Shown here: piece by piece, positions 12,701-27,700 of the stretch
How the letters are laid out: every line of letters begins with the position of its first letter
Numbering within the stretch: position 1 is the first letter of the stretch
Assembly (NCBI RefSeq): GCF_001039355.2
Contig: NW_019775857.1
Coordinates: forward strand, 933,586 to 997,585
DNA: 64,000 nucleotides
Direction: 5' to 3'
Source: Lingula anatina
Taxonomy: Eukaryota; Brachiopoda; Lingulata; Lingulida; Lingulidae
The notes under the pieces: generated by a model
What the model was told of the DNA's origin: nothing
The model's input: the letters and a program-made list of their open reading frames with translations, nothing else
Databases searched by the model: none
Program-made: the position numbers and the translations under genes

Positions 12701-15700
12701 CCTAAATCCAATATTAACACCAACATCTTGGCAGATGTCAGAATTTTTTATTTTTTAATAATTTTGATTAGAACAAAATGTATGCTCCCCCCCCCCCCAC
12801 CACCACCATCATTAATCCCTATGAATATTGAAATAATACTTTGCATGGTTTTTTTTTGGCATGATAGCCTTTGTACTTCATAGAACTTAACTTAGGTCTG
12901 CTTTGCATCTGTATCTTGGTGGTAGGTTTTAATCTTTAATCAAAGGGCTTGTTAGGATAATTGTTGAAAGTATGAGATTGTTGAAAATTAAAAATGTAAA
13001 GAGTTTTTAGGTTGTTGATTTGCAGATATAAAGTGAAATAGATTTTAATTTTTTTAAATATTGAAATTGAAAATTTGTCGAAATGAATTTATTTTCTTTG
13101 ATAGAAAAAATGACATGGTCTTCATCTGTGTAACTGTGTGTTGTAGCTTGTAACATGTGTGCTTCTTGTATCCGCAACATTACAGGAAATAAAGCCAGGA
13201 CGAAAATATGAGCAAGGAAAGAAAGTCTGGAAGAAAAAAGTAAAGGGTCCATTTTCCAAGTTTCTTCTTTCTGGCCACAAAATGCTTGTTGGCTTTGATT
13301 TTTGCTGGCAGGATGCATTATTTTATGCTAAGGCTTTTTATTGTCATAGATGATTTCATTGATTAAGACAAAAACAGGGGATTACTCAATGCATGCATGT
13401 TGTACTTTGTTATCTCCCATTAACTTCTCTCACTGGGATTGTTAAATGCTCATACCTTGTTCACTTCAAAGTTATTCTAGTATCTTCTGAAATATATTTA
13501 CTTTAAGCTTGCTTTCCCTGCTATCTTAATATTTTCTTTATATTATGTTTAGGGCTGCTTTACTCATGACATTGAAGTGATAAAACTTCCAAATATCCAT
13601 TACCCTTTGAAGATAATTATCCATTTGCTTTAAAATGTGGATTAACATTTGTCTTGTGACATCTCTTAACAGCATGACCCCTTTGATTAGTTAGAACAAC
13701 CTGTGTTATCAAGTTCATATATATTTTCATAAGTGACTAATCGTAAAATTTGTAAAAAAAAAAAAAAAAAAAAAAAACAATAGATTGTATGAAAAAGTTT
13801 CTAAACCTTTTTGTTTTTCCTTATGTGTGTCCAGATTGACAACAAGAAACAAGACAAGCTCATCTACCTGTCTCTGCCTGCCAGCAAGCAAGATCTGGAG
13901 AAGAAGGCGTCCAAGACCGGACTTCCTGTACAAAAACAGACAATTCAGGCTGGACCACTGACCTTCAGCAACAAGGATAGTTTCCAGATAGAGACATTAG
14001 TCTGCTCTACAAAGCTAACTCACAATTGTGAGTGTTAATCCTTACACATACTATCAAAGAGAGAGAGAGAGAGAGAACGAGTTACAATGGGACAATGATA
14101 TATATTTCGATGATACTGCATATTTTTTTTAGTGAAGCAATACCATTTGGATAAGTTAATGTTTTTATAAATTACCTTAAACAAGGTGTGTCTTGGGATG
14201 GGGAAAAAAAACAAATAAAAATTCCACTAAGAATTATAATTTTCTTTGTTAAATGTTTCAGAAAAAAACTGACATGATTTCAAATTTTAGTTGAACTGTT
14301 TTAAAGATGCTGTAGTGACTGTTCTTTGCTCTATATTTCAGTGGACCTGATGGGTTTACTCAAATGGAGAGACAACCCTGAGGGACTGAAGGAGCACTTG
14401 CAGACTCTGATGAAAGTTGATGGAGAGGAAGTGGTCAAAGTAAGTATTTAGAAAAAAAAGTTCAGTATGAAGTCAGCTCAAAGTAAATCTGATGTTTGGN
14501 AGACTCCCCGCGGGGATAGATCGATCTAAAATCTATGGGAATAGAGCCTTAATCCTTATACATACTATCAAAGAGAGAGAGAGAGAGAACGAGTTTCAAT
14601 GGGACAATGATATATTTCGTTGATACTGCATATTTATTTAAGTGAAGCAATACAAGTTGGACAAGTTAATGTTTTTTTAAATTACCTTAAACAAGGTGTG
14701 TCTTGGGATGGGGGAAAAAACAAATAAAAATTCCACTAAGAATTATAATTTTCTTTGTTAAATGTTTCAGAAAAAAACTGACATGATTTCAAATTTTAGT
14801 TGAACTGTTTTAAAGATGCTGTAGTGACTGTTCTTTGATCTATATTTCAGTGGACCTGATGGGTTTACTCAAATGGAGAGACAACCCTGAGGGACTGAAG
14901 GAGCACTTGCAGACTCTGATGAAAGTTGATGGAGAGGAAGTGGTCAAAGTTAGTATTTAGAAAAAAAAGTTCAGTATGTAGTCAGCTCAAAGAGAATCTG
15001 ATGTGTGGGAAATGTTTCTGTTCTTAACATGATTGAAGATGTTTATAACAGTAGAGCTTTTTTTAATCTTATAGAGTACAAAAATCCTATTTCACTGTTT
15101 GTGACCATTTCTTATTTCAGTTCCTTCAAGACACCTTAGATGCCTTATTTAACATCCTGATGCAAAACTCGGACTCAGACCTCTATGATCAAATGGTGTT
15201 TGATGCACTGGTAAGAAAATGTCTTATGCATTTTGTAAACTTCTTGTTCAGCGTTTAAATGAATGCTTGTGTATATTTATGCCTTGGGTTGTATTAACAT
15301 GCATAGATGTATTGTATTAGGTGAAATTATTTGTGTGGATTGCCAGATGTAAGTATCAAATTGTTAATAATGAACCTGTGATCTCTTATGTGATTTGGTT
15401 ATTCTAATTTATTTTCTCCAACAGGTCTTCATCATTGATCTCATCTCTAACAGAAAATACCATCAGTTCAGACCCGTGATGGAGGTGTACATTGAACAGA
15501 ATTTCAGTGCCACTCTGGTTTACAAGTAAGATTTTAACAGTTAAAATTTACACTGCAATAGTGTTTAGCTCAAACTGGAAAACTTTTTTCTTATCCAGTT
15601 GCCAAAACAGCCTGTTTGATTTTTCTTCTTGAATGTAAATGATTCCCTGTGTAATAGTCAGTGCAGGATGTTACTGCTTTTGTTGGGTGTTGAAAATCTG

Positions 15701-18700
15701 ATATTGCTATGTAATTAGTAAATATATTTTATCTCTTCTTGCTGACCAGTAAGCTGATGGTGTGTTTCAAGTACTATGTGGACAACGCACAGGAAGGCAG
15801 CCACCAGGATGCTCTACTTAAAGCCTTGAAATCTTTGGAGTACATTTTCAAATTTATCATCAGATCAAGGCAGCTGTTTGCTACGTAAGTAAAAATAGTT
15901 GTCACAGTATCATCAGTATAATAATTAAAGGAAAAAACAAAGTTTTAGAATTTTAGAAAAAATGAAGGTATCGTTTTTGTAATATATGTGATTAATGTTT
16001 AGTAATATTATTAAAAAAATGTTGTCAACTGAAAGGAATGATGATAAAGATGAAGTGAAACTAATAATGGTAGGTTTGGGAAGAGGTGGTGGTGGTGGTG
16101 ATTTGATAAATTCAGCTTATTAAATGAGATGTGATAAAAATGTAACAATTCAGGAGGGAAATGCTCATTATTAACTTACAGATTTGTGTCTTTCTTGCAG
16201 TTTGAATGAGAATCGTGGCAACCAGCAGTTTGAAGTATCTCTGAAGCAGCTTCTCCAGTCTATCAACCACCTAATGAAGAATACAGCTGACAACACAGTT
16301 CTGGTTCAGGTAGGTTACCTTTGGAAAAAATTGCACTAGCACTTTTGTAGATGTTTCTAAATAAAGTTTGAAGTTGGGGCAATGACAGTATTTTTTATAG
16401 AAAAATTTATATAATATTTTTTAGGGTGCAGCTTTGAGGTACCTTCCTACAGCAATATTTGATGTTATTAAGGTGTTTGATTCACAGGAACTAAGGTAAG
16501 AGATGGAACATGAGATTCTGTTAGTTGCATAGTGGCTGAAAGGGACTACTATGGGGGGTGGTGAGTTTAGTATTATAACATTAGCATCTAAATTTATAAA
16601 TATAGTTTAAGATGATTGATTGATTGATAATGATGACATAGCTAAAATATTTTGACTGTTGGTCTGTACCATACAAATTGAATCTTAGATCAAGTTCTGA
16701 TTAAAGATTTTTCCATATTTTTCTTTTTCAGTCATTTGTTGGTGGAATTCATAAACAATGTCCCAAAGGAAAGACTGACAAAGGAGAAGATCAAGTGTAT
16801 TCTTGCCATTGTTCACAGTCGGTTATTTATGTTCCCAGGTGAGACCAAAATAAACCACAATGTAGATAACTGTTATTTTTTGACAAACTTTCAGCTGTTA
16901 TGCAATACAATTTACCTTATGCACTTGAAGAAAGCCTGAAACAAGAGTGTTTAGTCCTCCATTTTTCATCTCTTTTGCACTGCCTGATAGCAAATTCCAT
17001 TAATTTTACCAGTGCAAAGCTTATAAGAATTTAGATTCAGTAATGACAAACCTAAGGGAGATCAGTTTCCTTGCTGCTAGACTTAACATTTTCAAAATTA
17101 GGGAATCACATGGCTATGCTTTGCTGTCCATCATAGAGAATTGGGGTTTTCAAGTGCTATTGTTTCACTGTACAGATTGCCGCTACATTCTCCTGCCTAT
17201 GGTGCTGGCTCACACAAAGACTCTACTGGAGAGTGGGGAGGAACTGGAGGAGGTGGTCAAGATTCTGGGAGACCTCATGGAGCTGTTGACCAGCCATGAA
17301 GTGGTACAGATCATACAACAGTTGATTCTGTTGCTCTCCTTATTGTAGAATAATGGAGATTGTTTCCATTTGGAAGCTACAAGTTATGGTTGACTAACCA
17401 AGTATCAATTGACTGACAACTGTTTTGTTGTTGTGATTTAGAACTGATTAGTTTAGATATCAAGTTTTCAGTGGAATGGAATTAAAAAAGAAAACGTTAA
17501 AATACACTTTTAGACCAAACCTACATGTCAAAGTGAAAAGCTTTAGATATGTAATAATGTCATATATTGTATTTATGCTACTTATGTTTTGTGCCTAATT
17601 ATCAGAAAAATTATAAACAATTTTGTGATTTACGTATATCACCTTTGACCAATCCCAGGGCCCAGTTCATGATGACCTTTCCATGATAGTGATGGCTATA
17701 CTCCGGACTGTGATACAGACTGTTATTACCATGCCAAGGGAGAGACCTTGTATTGTAAGTATTTTGTAATTATGTTTCTAGTTTTGATAAAATTTGAACC
17801 CCTTTTTCACCAACCATCTGTTTTCAAGCAAATAGTTGTGCTTTATCTTCACTGCTATGAACTGTTTTTTGGTAGAAGAATATTACTCTTAGCAAAATTA
17901 CTTTCTTTCCCTTAAGGTAAATCAGGGTGCATTTGGTCTTTTTTAGTTACATTGAATTGGTATAAACATGGACAGGTTTTGTTGAAAAATTTCTTTTAAA
18001 TTTTACAATTTTACATTTGACATTTATCCCCTGCTTTAGGTTTTATTATATTGAATTTTTTCCTCTCTATATTCCAGGGTAATTATGTAGCTTTGATGAC
18101 AGCCATGCTTAGACAGATGACAGAGCATCACTATGTTCAGTACATCAACCATTTTCCTACTCTGATCGACCTCACAGACTTCCTCATGGAGATTCTCATG
18201 GTATTCAGGGATCTGGTCAGCAAAAATGTCTACCCCAGTGACTGGAATGAGATGATCATGATGCAGAACAGGTGAGATGTAGCAAAAATAGATAGGAACA
18301 CTTGAATACCATTTTAGCATTGATCTTTTCTACTAATTAATTTCATCATCAGAATTATGTGTGCAATAATCATGTGGTATTACATGAATATATTGAAATG
18401 AAATAATTTCATTTTATTATTCTTTTTTATTTCTAGTGTCTTCCTCAAAGCTCTCAGGCACTTCTCTCATACCATCAGGGATAGGTTTTCCAGCCCTTTT
18501 GAATATCAGGTCAGTGCCATATATGCCCATTAACCTGAAAATGTAAGTTTTATTTTAAGTTTTATAATGATTGTAAATGATTTTTTGAAAACTTTAATCT
18601 TGCTTAGTAAATGAGATAATATTTTTTAAAATTTTTTTTACAGCTTTGGAATAACTTTTTCCATTGTGCAATCTCATTTCTTACACAAGAACCTCTACAG

Positions 18701-21700
18701 CTTGAAAACTTCTCCACAGCTAAAAGGAACAAAATTATCAGCAGGTAAAATTATAAAATAGATGTAGGGACAGTTCATGGAATCAAAAGCAGGCAAAGAT
18801 GGTTCATTTGATATTTCTGAAGTTTTTAGCAATCTCACAGCACTAACGAGTCATCACCTTACTTTTCTGCAAACACCAAATTACATTTTTATACCACTTT
18901 CACAAGAACCTTTCATTTCATCTCTGGTAAAAAGCTAAGTTTCATCACTGAAAGTGAAGTCATGTTTGGAAATGCGCCTTTCAGTTATAAGTGCAGGCTT
19001 TCTGAACAAACTATAGATATTTTTTTACAGTCAATATTTCAAAATCTTTCTTTTAAAATGTGGTCAGTAATTCTGCAGATATTTAGAAAATTTGGTGATA
19101 CAATAAATATTCTTCACTATAAACAAAATATCAATTGGAAGGTTGACAAAGTGTACCCAAATCATAACTGTTAAGTTTGTGCATGTCATACCACTGAGAG
19201 TTTGTTATTGATGATTTATTTAATTTTGATGAAATTTTCAATTTATTTTTTTTTTAGATACAAAGACATGAGAAGAGAGACAGGGTTTGAGATAAGATCT
19301 ATGTGGTTTAATTTAGGTAAGATTTGGTATCTGAACCTTACTGATTTTATTTTTCTATATTTTTGATAGTTTGATACTTGCTTAATACATTGCCACACTG
19401 ACAGTCAGTCCTATGTAAAATTTGACTTATTTTCTTTCAGGCCAATACAAGATAAGATTCATTCCAGAAATGGTGGGACCAATATTAGAAATGACACTCA
19501 TTCCAGAAACGGGTAGGGAACAGAAAACATCAACATAGTACACATAGTGCACACAAATTGAATAATATTAGCTTTCCATGTATTGTATTGTTTGTCAATT
19601 TTGAAATGATTTGCACCAATTTAATTTCTGTATGGTGCATATTAATACGTAAGACAATTACAAGAATTTTCAAATCACAGGGCTTGTAAGCATCAACATG
19701 TACTCATTCTGTAAGATTAATGTATCACAAGCACTTTGAATTTGAACTCTTGTTCCTTAACTGTGCCTGTATTGTATTGCCATGTTGGATGAATCGGCTT
19801 TATTGTTTGTTTTTAGAGCTGCGAAAGGCTACCATTCCTATCTTCTTTGACATGATGCTCTGTGAGTTCATGCACACTCAGCCCAGTGGAAGGATCAAAG
19901 GGAGCTTTGTGTTGGTGAGCACAGAATGTCAAGATTCAGTTTCTTGGAGGTTTAACAAGATTTTCTGGTCATTCTTCAACTTAAAATTATAGAAACAAAT
20001 TATATCTTATCTTAAAAGTTTTCGTTGTTGTTTGTCAGTTGTCAAATTATGGGGCTGTGTTTTTAATTTAGGTGGAAAATGAGATGATCACACAACTAGA
20101 TGCCCTGGTGGAAGGTGGTAGAGGGGATGAACAATACAGGGACCTTTTCTTTCAGATGTGAGTACTTATTAGTTTATTTTGAGGGCATGAATCTTTGTAC
20201 ACTTTGGTACAAGTTTATTTTCTTTATTCAACTGTACATGTGTATATATTTTAATGCTATCTGATTCAGTAGATTATATACCAATGCATTCACTTTTTCT
20301 AGCTCTGTCATTCTTTCTTATATGAAGCAAGAGAGAAGGATGTTTTTATTTCCATGTCTTATTTTCTAGAATGTATGGACTCTGTGATGGCCATTCATAC
20401 ATGAAAGAAATGGGGACAGCATTTGTGGAAACAGTTCAGAAGCTGATGCAGAGACTGCTGGAATACAGGACTATAATTCATGATGAAAACAAGGAAAACA
20501 GAATGAGTTGTATTGTAAATCTGCTGGTAGGTAATCAACTCTTCCATCTGATGTTGGATCTAAAGACCATTTATTTCTGTCCAAAGTTATGATGCAAAAG
20601 CAGAATTACAGTTTTGCAAGGATTCTCTTTATCCTTAAACATTACACGATCAAAGTTATTAACATGATCATGGAAGGCTTTATTTCTCAGCAGCCTGAGC
20701 AATTTTTAAGTATCTCTTTTTGGTCAGTAAAATGGAAACATAATTACATTTTTTCCTTTATTGTACCACCAGTGTTAGCGCTGGCGGTACACATGGTTTC
20801 GGTCCCGTCCGGATCGTTCCGCCGGTTCCGCCGGCTCCGTTGGCTCCGCCGGCTCCGCTGGCCGGCTACCGTNACCAGTTCAGACCCGTGATGGAGGTGT
20901 ACATTGAACAGAATTTCAGTGCCACTCTGGTTTACAAGTAAGATTTTAACAGTTAAAATTTACACTGCAATAGTGTGTAGCTCAAACTGGAAAACTTTTT
21001 TCTTATCCAGTTGCCAAAACAGCCTGTTTGATTTTTCTTCTTGAATGTAAATGATTCCCTGTGTAATAGTCAGTGCAGGATGCTACTGCTTTTGTTGGGT
21101 GTTGAAAATCTGATATTGCTATGCAATTAGTAAATATATTTTATCTCTTCTTGCTGACCAGTAAGCTGATGGTGTGTTTCAAGTACTATGTGGACAATGC
21201 ACAGGAAGGCAGCCACCAGGATGCTCTACTTAAAGCCTTGAAATCTTTGGAGTACATTTTCAAATTTATCATCAGATCAAGGCAGCTGTTTGCTACGTAA
21301 GTAAAAATAGTTGTCACAGTATCATCAGTATAATAATTAAAGGAAAAAACACGGTTTAAGAATTTTAGAAAAAATGAAGGTATCGTTTTTGTAATATATG
21401 TGATTAATGTTTAGTAATATTATTTAAAAAAATGTTGTCAACTGAAAGGAATAATGATAAAGATGAAGTGAAACTAATAATGGTAAGTTTGGGAAGTGGT
21501 GGTGGTGGTGGTAATTTGATAAATTCAGCTTATTAAATGAGATGTGATAAGAATGTAACAATTCAAGTGGGAAATGCTCATTATTAACTTACAGATTTGT
21601 GTCTTTCTTGCAGTTTGAATGAGAATCGTGGCAACCAGCAGTTTGAAGTATCTCTGAAGCAGCTCCTCCAGTCTATCAACCACCTAATGAAGAATACAGC

Positions 21701-24700
21701 TGACAACACAGTTCTGGTTCAGGTAGGTTACCTTTGGGAAAAATTGCGCTAACACTTTTGTAGATGTTTCTAAATAAAGTTTGAAGTTGGGGCAATGACA
21801 GTATTTTTTATAGAAAAATTTATTTAATATTTTTTAGGGTGCAGCTTTGAGGTACCTTCCTACAGCAATATTTGATGTTATTAAGGTGTTTGATTCACAG
21901 GAACTAAGGTAAGAGATGGAACACGAGATTCTGTTAGCTGCATAGTGGCTGAAAGGGACTACTATGGGGGGGGGGGTGAATTTAGTATTATAACATTAGC
22001 ATCTAAATTTATAAATATAGTTTAAGATGATTGATTGATTGATAATGATGACATAGCTAAAATATTTTGACTGTTGGTCTGTACCATACAAATTGAATCT
22101 TAGATCAAGTTCTGATTAAAGATTTTTCCATATTTTTCTTTTTTAGTCATTTGTTGGTGGAATTCATAAACAATGTCCCAAAGGAAAGACTGACAAAGGA
22201 GAAGATCAAGTGTATTCTTGCCATTGTTCACAGTCGGTTATTTATGTTCCCAGGTGAGACCAAAATAAACCACAATGTAGATAACAGTTATTTTTTGACA
22301 AACTTTCAGCTGTTATGCAATACAATTTACCTTATGCACTTGAAGAAAGCCTGAAACAAGAGTGTTTAGTCCTCCATTTTTCATCTCTTTTGCATTGCCT
22401 GATAGCAAATTCCATCAATTTTAAAAATTTAGATTCAGTAATGACAAACCTAAGGGAGATCAGTGTCCTTGCTGCTAGACTTAACATTTTCAAAATTAGG
22501 GAATCACATGGCTATGCTTTGCTGTCTATCATAGAGAATTGAGGTCAAGTGCTATTGTTTCACTGTACAGATTGCCGCTACATTCTCCTGCCTATGGTGC
22601 TGGCTCACACAAAGACTCTACTGGAGAGTGGGGAGGAACTGGAGGAGGTGGTCAAGATTCTGGGAGACCTCATGGAGCTGTTGACCAGCCATGAAGTGGT
22701 ACAGATCATACAACAGTTGATTCTGTTGCTCTCCTTATTGTTGAATGATGGAGATTGTTTCCATTTTGAAGCTACAAGTTATGGTTGACTAACCAAGTAT
22801 CAATTGACTGACAACTGTTTTGTTGTTGTGATTTAGAACTGATTAGTTTAGATATCAAGTTTTCAGTGGAATGGGATTAAAAAAGAAAACATTAAAATAC
22901 ACTTTTAGACCAAACCTACATGCCAAAGTGAAAAGCTTTAGATATGTAATAATGTTATATATTGTATTTATGCTACTTATGTTTTGTGCCTAATAATCAG
23001 AAAAATTATAAACAATTTTGTGATTTGCGTATATCACCTTTGACCAATCCCAGGGCCCAGTTCATGATGACCTTTCCATGATAGTGATGGCTATACTCCG
23101 GACTGTGATACAGACTGTTATTACCATGCCAAGGGAGAGACCTTGTATTGTAAGTATTTTGTAATTATGTTTCTAGTTTTGATACAATTTGAACCCTTTT
23201 TCACGGACCATCTGTTTTCAAGTAAATAGTTGTGCTTTATCTTCACTCCTATGAACTGTTTTTTGGTAGAAGAATATTACTCTTAGCAAAATTACTTTCT
23301 TTCCCTTAAGGTAAATCAGGGTGCATTTGGTCTTTTTTAGTTACATTGAATTGGTATAAACATGGACAGGTTTTGTTGAAAAAATTCTTTTTAAATTTTA
23401 CTATTTTACATTTGACATTTATCCCCTGCTTTAGGTTTTATTATATTGAATTTTTTCCTCTCTATATTCCAGGGTAATTATGTAGCTTTGATGACAGCCA
23501 TGCTTAGACAGATGACAGAGCATCACTATGTTCAGTACATCAACCATTTTCCTACTCTGATCGACCTCACAGACTTCCTCATGGAGATTCTCATGGTATT
23601 CAGGGATCTGGTCAGCAAAAATGTCTACCCCAGTGACTGGAATGAGATGATCATGATGCAGAACAGGTGGGATGTAGCAAAAATAGATTTTAGCATTGAT
23701 CTTTTCTACTAATTAATTTCATCATCAGAATTATGTGTGCAATAATCATGTGGTATTAAATAAATATTTTGAAATGAAATAATTTCATTTTATTATTCTT
23801 TTTTATTTCTAGTGTCTTCCTCAAAGCTCTCAGGCACTTCTCTCATACCATCAGGGATAGGTTTTCCAGCCCTTTTGAATATCAGGTCAGTGCCATATAT
23901 GCCCATTAACCTGAAAATGTAAGTTTTATTTTAAGTTTTATAATGATTGTAAATGATTTTTTGAAAACTTTAATCTTGCTTAGTAAATGAGATAATTTTT
24001 TTTTTTTTTTTTTTTACAGCTTTGGAATAACTTTTTCCATTGTGCAATCTCATTTCTTACACAAGAACCTCTACAGCTTGAAAACTTCTCCACAGCTAAA
24101 AGGAACAAAATTATCAGCAGGTAAAATTATTAAATAGATTTAGGGACAGTTCATGGAATTAAAAGCAGGCAAAGATGGTTCATTTGATATTTCTGAAGTT
24201 TTTAGCAATCTCACAGCACTAACGAGTCATGACCTTACTTTTCTGCAAACACCAAATTACATTTTTATACCACTTTCACAAGAACCTTTCATTTCATCTC
24301 TGGTGAAAAGCTAAGTTTCATCATTGAAAGTGAAGTCATGTTTGGAAATGCGCCTTTCAGATATAAGTGCAGGCTTTCTGAACAAACTATAGATATTTTT
24401 TTACAGTCAATATTTCAAAATCTTTCTTTTACAGTGTGGTCAGTAATTCTGCAGATATTTAGAAAATTTGGTGATACAATAAATATTCTTCACTATAAAC
24501 AAAATATCAATTGGAAGGTTGACAAAGTGTACCCAAATCATAACTGTTAAGTTTGTGCATGTCATACCACTGAGAGTTTGTTATTGATGATTTATTTAAT
24601 TTTGATGAAATTTTCAATTTATTTTGTTTTAGATACAAAGACATGAGAAGAGAGACAGGGTTTGAGATAAGATCTATGTGGTTTAATTTAGGTAAGATTT

Positions 24701-27700
24701 GGTATCTGAACCTGAATGATTTTATTTTTCTATATTTTTTATAGTTTGATACTTGCTTAATACATTGACACACTGACAGTCAGTCCTATGTAAAATTTGA
24801 CTTATTTTCTTTCAGGCCAATACAAGATAAGATTCATTCCAGAAATGGTGGGACCAATATTAGAAATGACACTCATTCCAGAAACGGGTAGGGAACAGAA
24901 AACATCAACATAGTACACATAGTGCACACAAATTGAATAATATTAGCTTTCCATGTATTGTATTGTTTGTCAATTTTGAAATGATTTGCACCAATTTAAT
25001 TTCTGTATGGTGCATATTAATACGTAAGACAATTACAAGAATTTTCAAATCACAGGGCTTGTAAGCATCAACATGTACTCATTCTGTAAGATTAATGTAT
25101 CACAAGCACTTTGAATTTGCACTCTTGTTCCTTAACTGTGCCTGTATTGTATTGCCATGTTGGATGAATCTGCTTTATTGTTTGTTTTTAGAGCTGCGAA
25201 AGGCTACCATTCCTATCTTCTTTGACATGATGCTCTGTGAGTTCATGCACACTCAGCCCAGTGGAAGGATCAAAGGGAGCTTTGTGTTGGTGAGCACAGA
25301 ATGTCAAGATTCAGTTATTTGGAGGTTTAACAAGATTTTCTGGTCATTCTTCAACTTAAAATTATAGAAACAAATTATATCTTATCTTAAAAGTTTTCGT
25401 TGTTGTTTGTCAGTTGTCTTATTATGGGGCTGTGTTTTTAATTTAGGTGGAAAATGAGATGATCACACAACTAGATGCCCTGGTGGAAGGTGGTAGAGGG
25501 GATGAACAATACAGGGACCTTTTCTTTCAGATGTGAGTACTTATTAGTTTATTTTGAGGGCATGAATCTTTGTACACTTTGGTACAAGTTTATTTTCTTT
25601 ATTCAACTGTACATGTGTATATATTTTAATGCTATCTGATTCAGTAGATTATATACCAATGCATTCACTTTTTCTAGCTCTGTCATTCTTTCTTATATGA
25701 AGCAAGAGAGAAGGATGTTTTTATTTCCATGTCTTATTTTCTAGAATGTATGGACTTTGTGATGGCCATTCATACATGAAAGAAATGGGGACAGCATTTG
25801 TGGAAACAGTTCAGAAGCTGATGCAGAGACTGCTGGAATACAGGACTATAATTCATGATGAAAACAAGGAAAACAGAATGAGTTGTATTGTAAATCTGCT
25901 GGTAGGTAATCAACTCTTCCATCTGATGTTGGATCTAAAGACCATTTATTTCTGTCCAAAGTTATGATGCAAAAGCAGAATAACAGTTTTATCAGGGTTC
26001 TCTTTATCCTTAAACATTACACGATCAAAGTTATTAACATGATCATGGAAGGCTTTATTTCTCATCAGCCTGAGCAATTTTTAAGTATCTCTTTTTGGTC
26101 AGTAAAATGGAAACATAATTACATTTTTTCCTTTATTTCCATTTGCAATTTAGAATTTCTACCATGACATAAACCGACAAGAGATGTACATTCGTTACCT
26201 ACACAAGCTGTGTGACCTCCATCTAGAATGTGACAACTATACAGAGGCAGCTTATACACTGCTGCTGTATTCAATGTTACTTACGGTTAGTAGTACTGTT
26301 TACTTTTCTTTGAGATGTTATTTGGATGCAAAAATGTGCAATTTTTGTATTTTGTGAAATTTGCATAATATGTCTTCTTTGTGCTGACAGTTTTCCATAC
26401 TGACAACTATGAACACTTGCTAAGAGAAATGATGTCTCAAAGGGAGCAAAACCTCAAGCTGTATAAGTGAAAATAAATACATTACAAATTAGGTTGAAAA
26501 ATGGATGGTATTTGTTATCATCCACAGATTTCAATGTTTATTCTGAACATGTGCATGATGTCATTGCTTGCAACCAGTGCTTAAAACTTTTGGTTGTATT
26601 GTTAAATTGACTGCATGACTTTTTACACCCAATTTACCTCACATGCCCTTGTCAATGTATTCTGTTTTTTTAAAGTTGGTGCACCCATTCAGCTTCACAA
26701 ACAAAAAAGGTATTGTTTGGTGTTAGAGAAAAGGTTTCTGTAGAACTGTTTTTAAAAGTATTTTACATGAAAGATTTTCAGTATATTTTGCTTGAATTGA
26801 TTCAAACCTTCATTTGCACTTGGTCAGTGTTTTTGTGTATGGTATTGTTTACTGTTTGTGTTTATTGTGTCATGTTAAAATTTTGCTGCATGTATACTGG
26901 GTAATATTTGATTGGAAGAGTTAAAAGAACTCTGCAAAGCATCTCTTGGAACAGTATGAGTTAATGTGTATGTGTGTATGTTAGACAGTTAGTGTCTCTT
27001 ATTGTTGTTTCTTAAATGCATAACTGAGTTTGATGTTTGAAGGCAGCCATAAAATTGATACTGTATATACACAAACTGGATTGTTTTGGTTGTTGATTAC
27101 CTTCATTACCAGAATAATATTTAATTCCAGTGGTCAGATGACCCCCTTCCCAACATGCTTCAGGATGCCAAGCATTCAGATGCTCAGACCAACAGGGCAC
27201 TGAAAGAGAAACTTTACTATGATGTCATTCATTATTTTGACAAAGGAAAGGTTGGTTGTACATTGAATTTAACAAATATTTGGTCGACAACTTCAAATAC
27301 AAAAATGTCAGAAAGACTGACTTGTTTAGCTGGAATTAAATGTGAAATATTCCTACTTTTACATGTGTTTCTGGAGGGCACTTTGCTGATTTACTTTACA
27401 CAAAGTTTTGTTTCAGTGCATGGTTATCAGGGCAGTAATCAAAGTTGTTGAGAAATGGCTGCACTGAACAGTTATTACAATTAGCATATTAAGACTTAGT
27501 GATATACATGTTATTCACAAAAGAAATATCACCAATTTCAGATGTGGGAGAAAGGCATTGAGCTTTGCAAAGAATTGGCCAAACAGTGTGAAAATGAAAC
27601 ATTTGACTATATACAGTTGGCTAAAATACTGGTAAGACCTCTTTTCAATGTTATCCAGGCCTTCTATCAATGGCCAGCTGACAGGTGATATTAAAATCTT

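Noticed and set aside
13007-13353. Two opposing frames of 64 and 103 codons in DOCK intron 18
   Set aside because: They do not fit DOCK phase, show no domain, and overlap on opposite strands.
15461-26144. Genuine tandem duplication of DOCK exons 22-36
   Set aside because: It starts at an N, is truncated mid-exon, shows the same pattern as four other N joins, and differs like alleles. It is kept only as an alternative to be tested.
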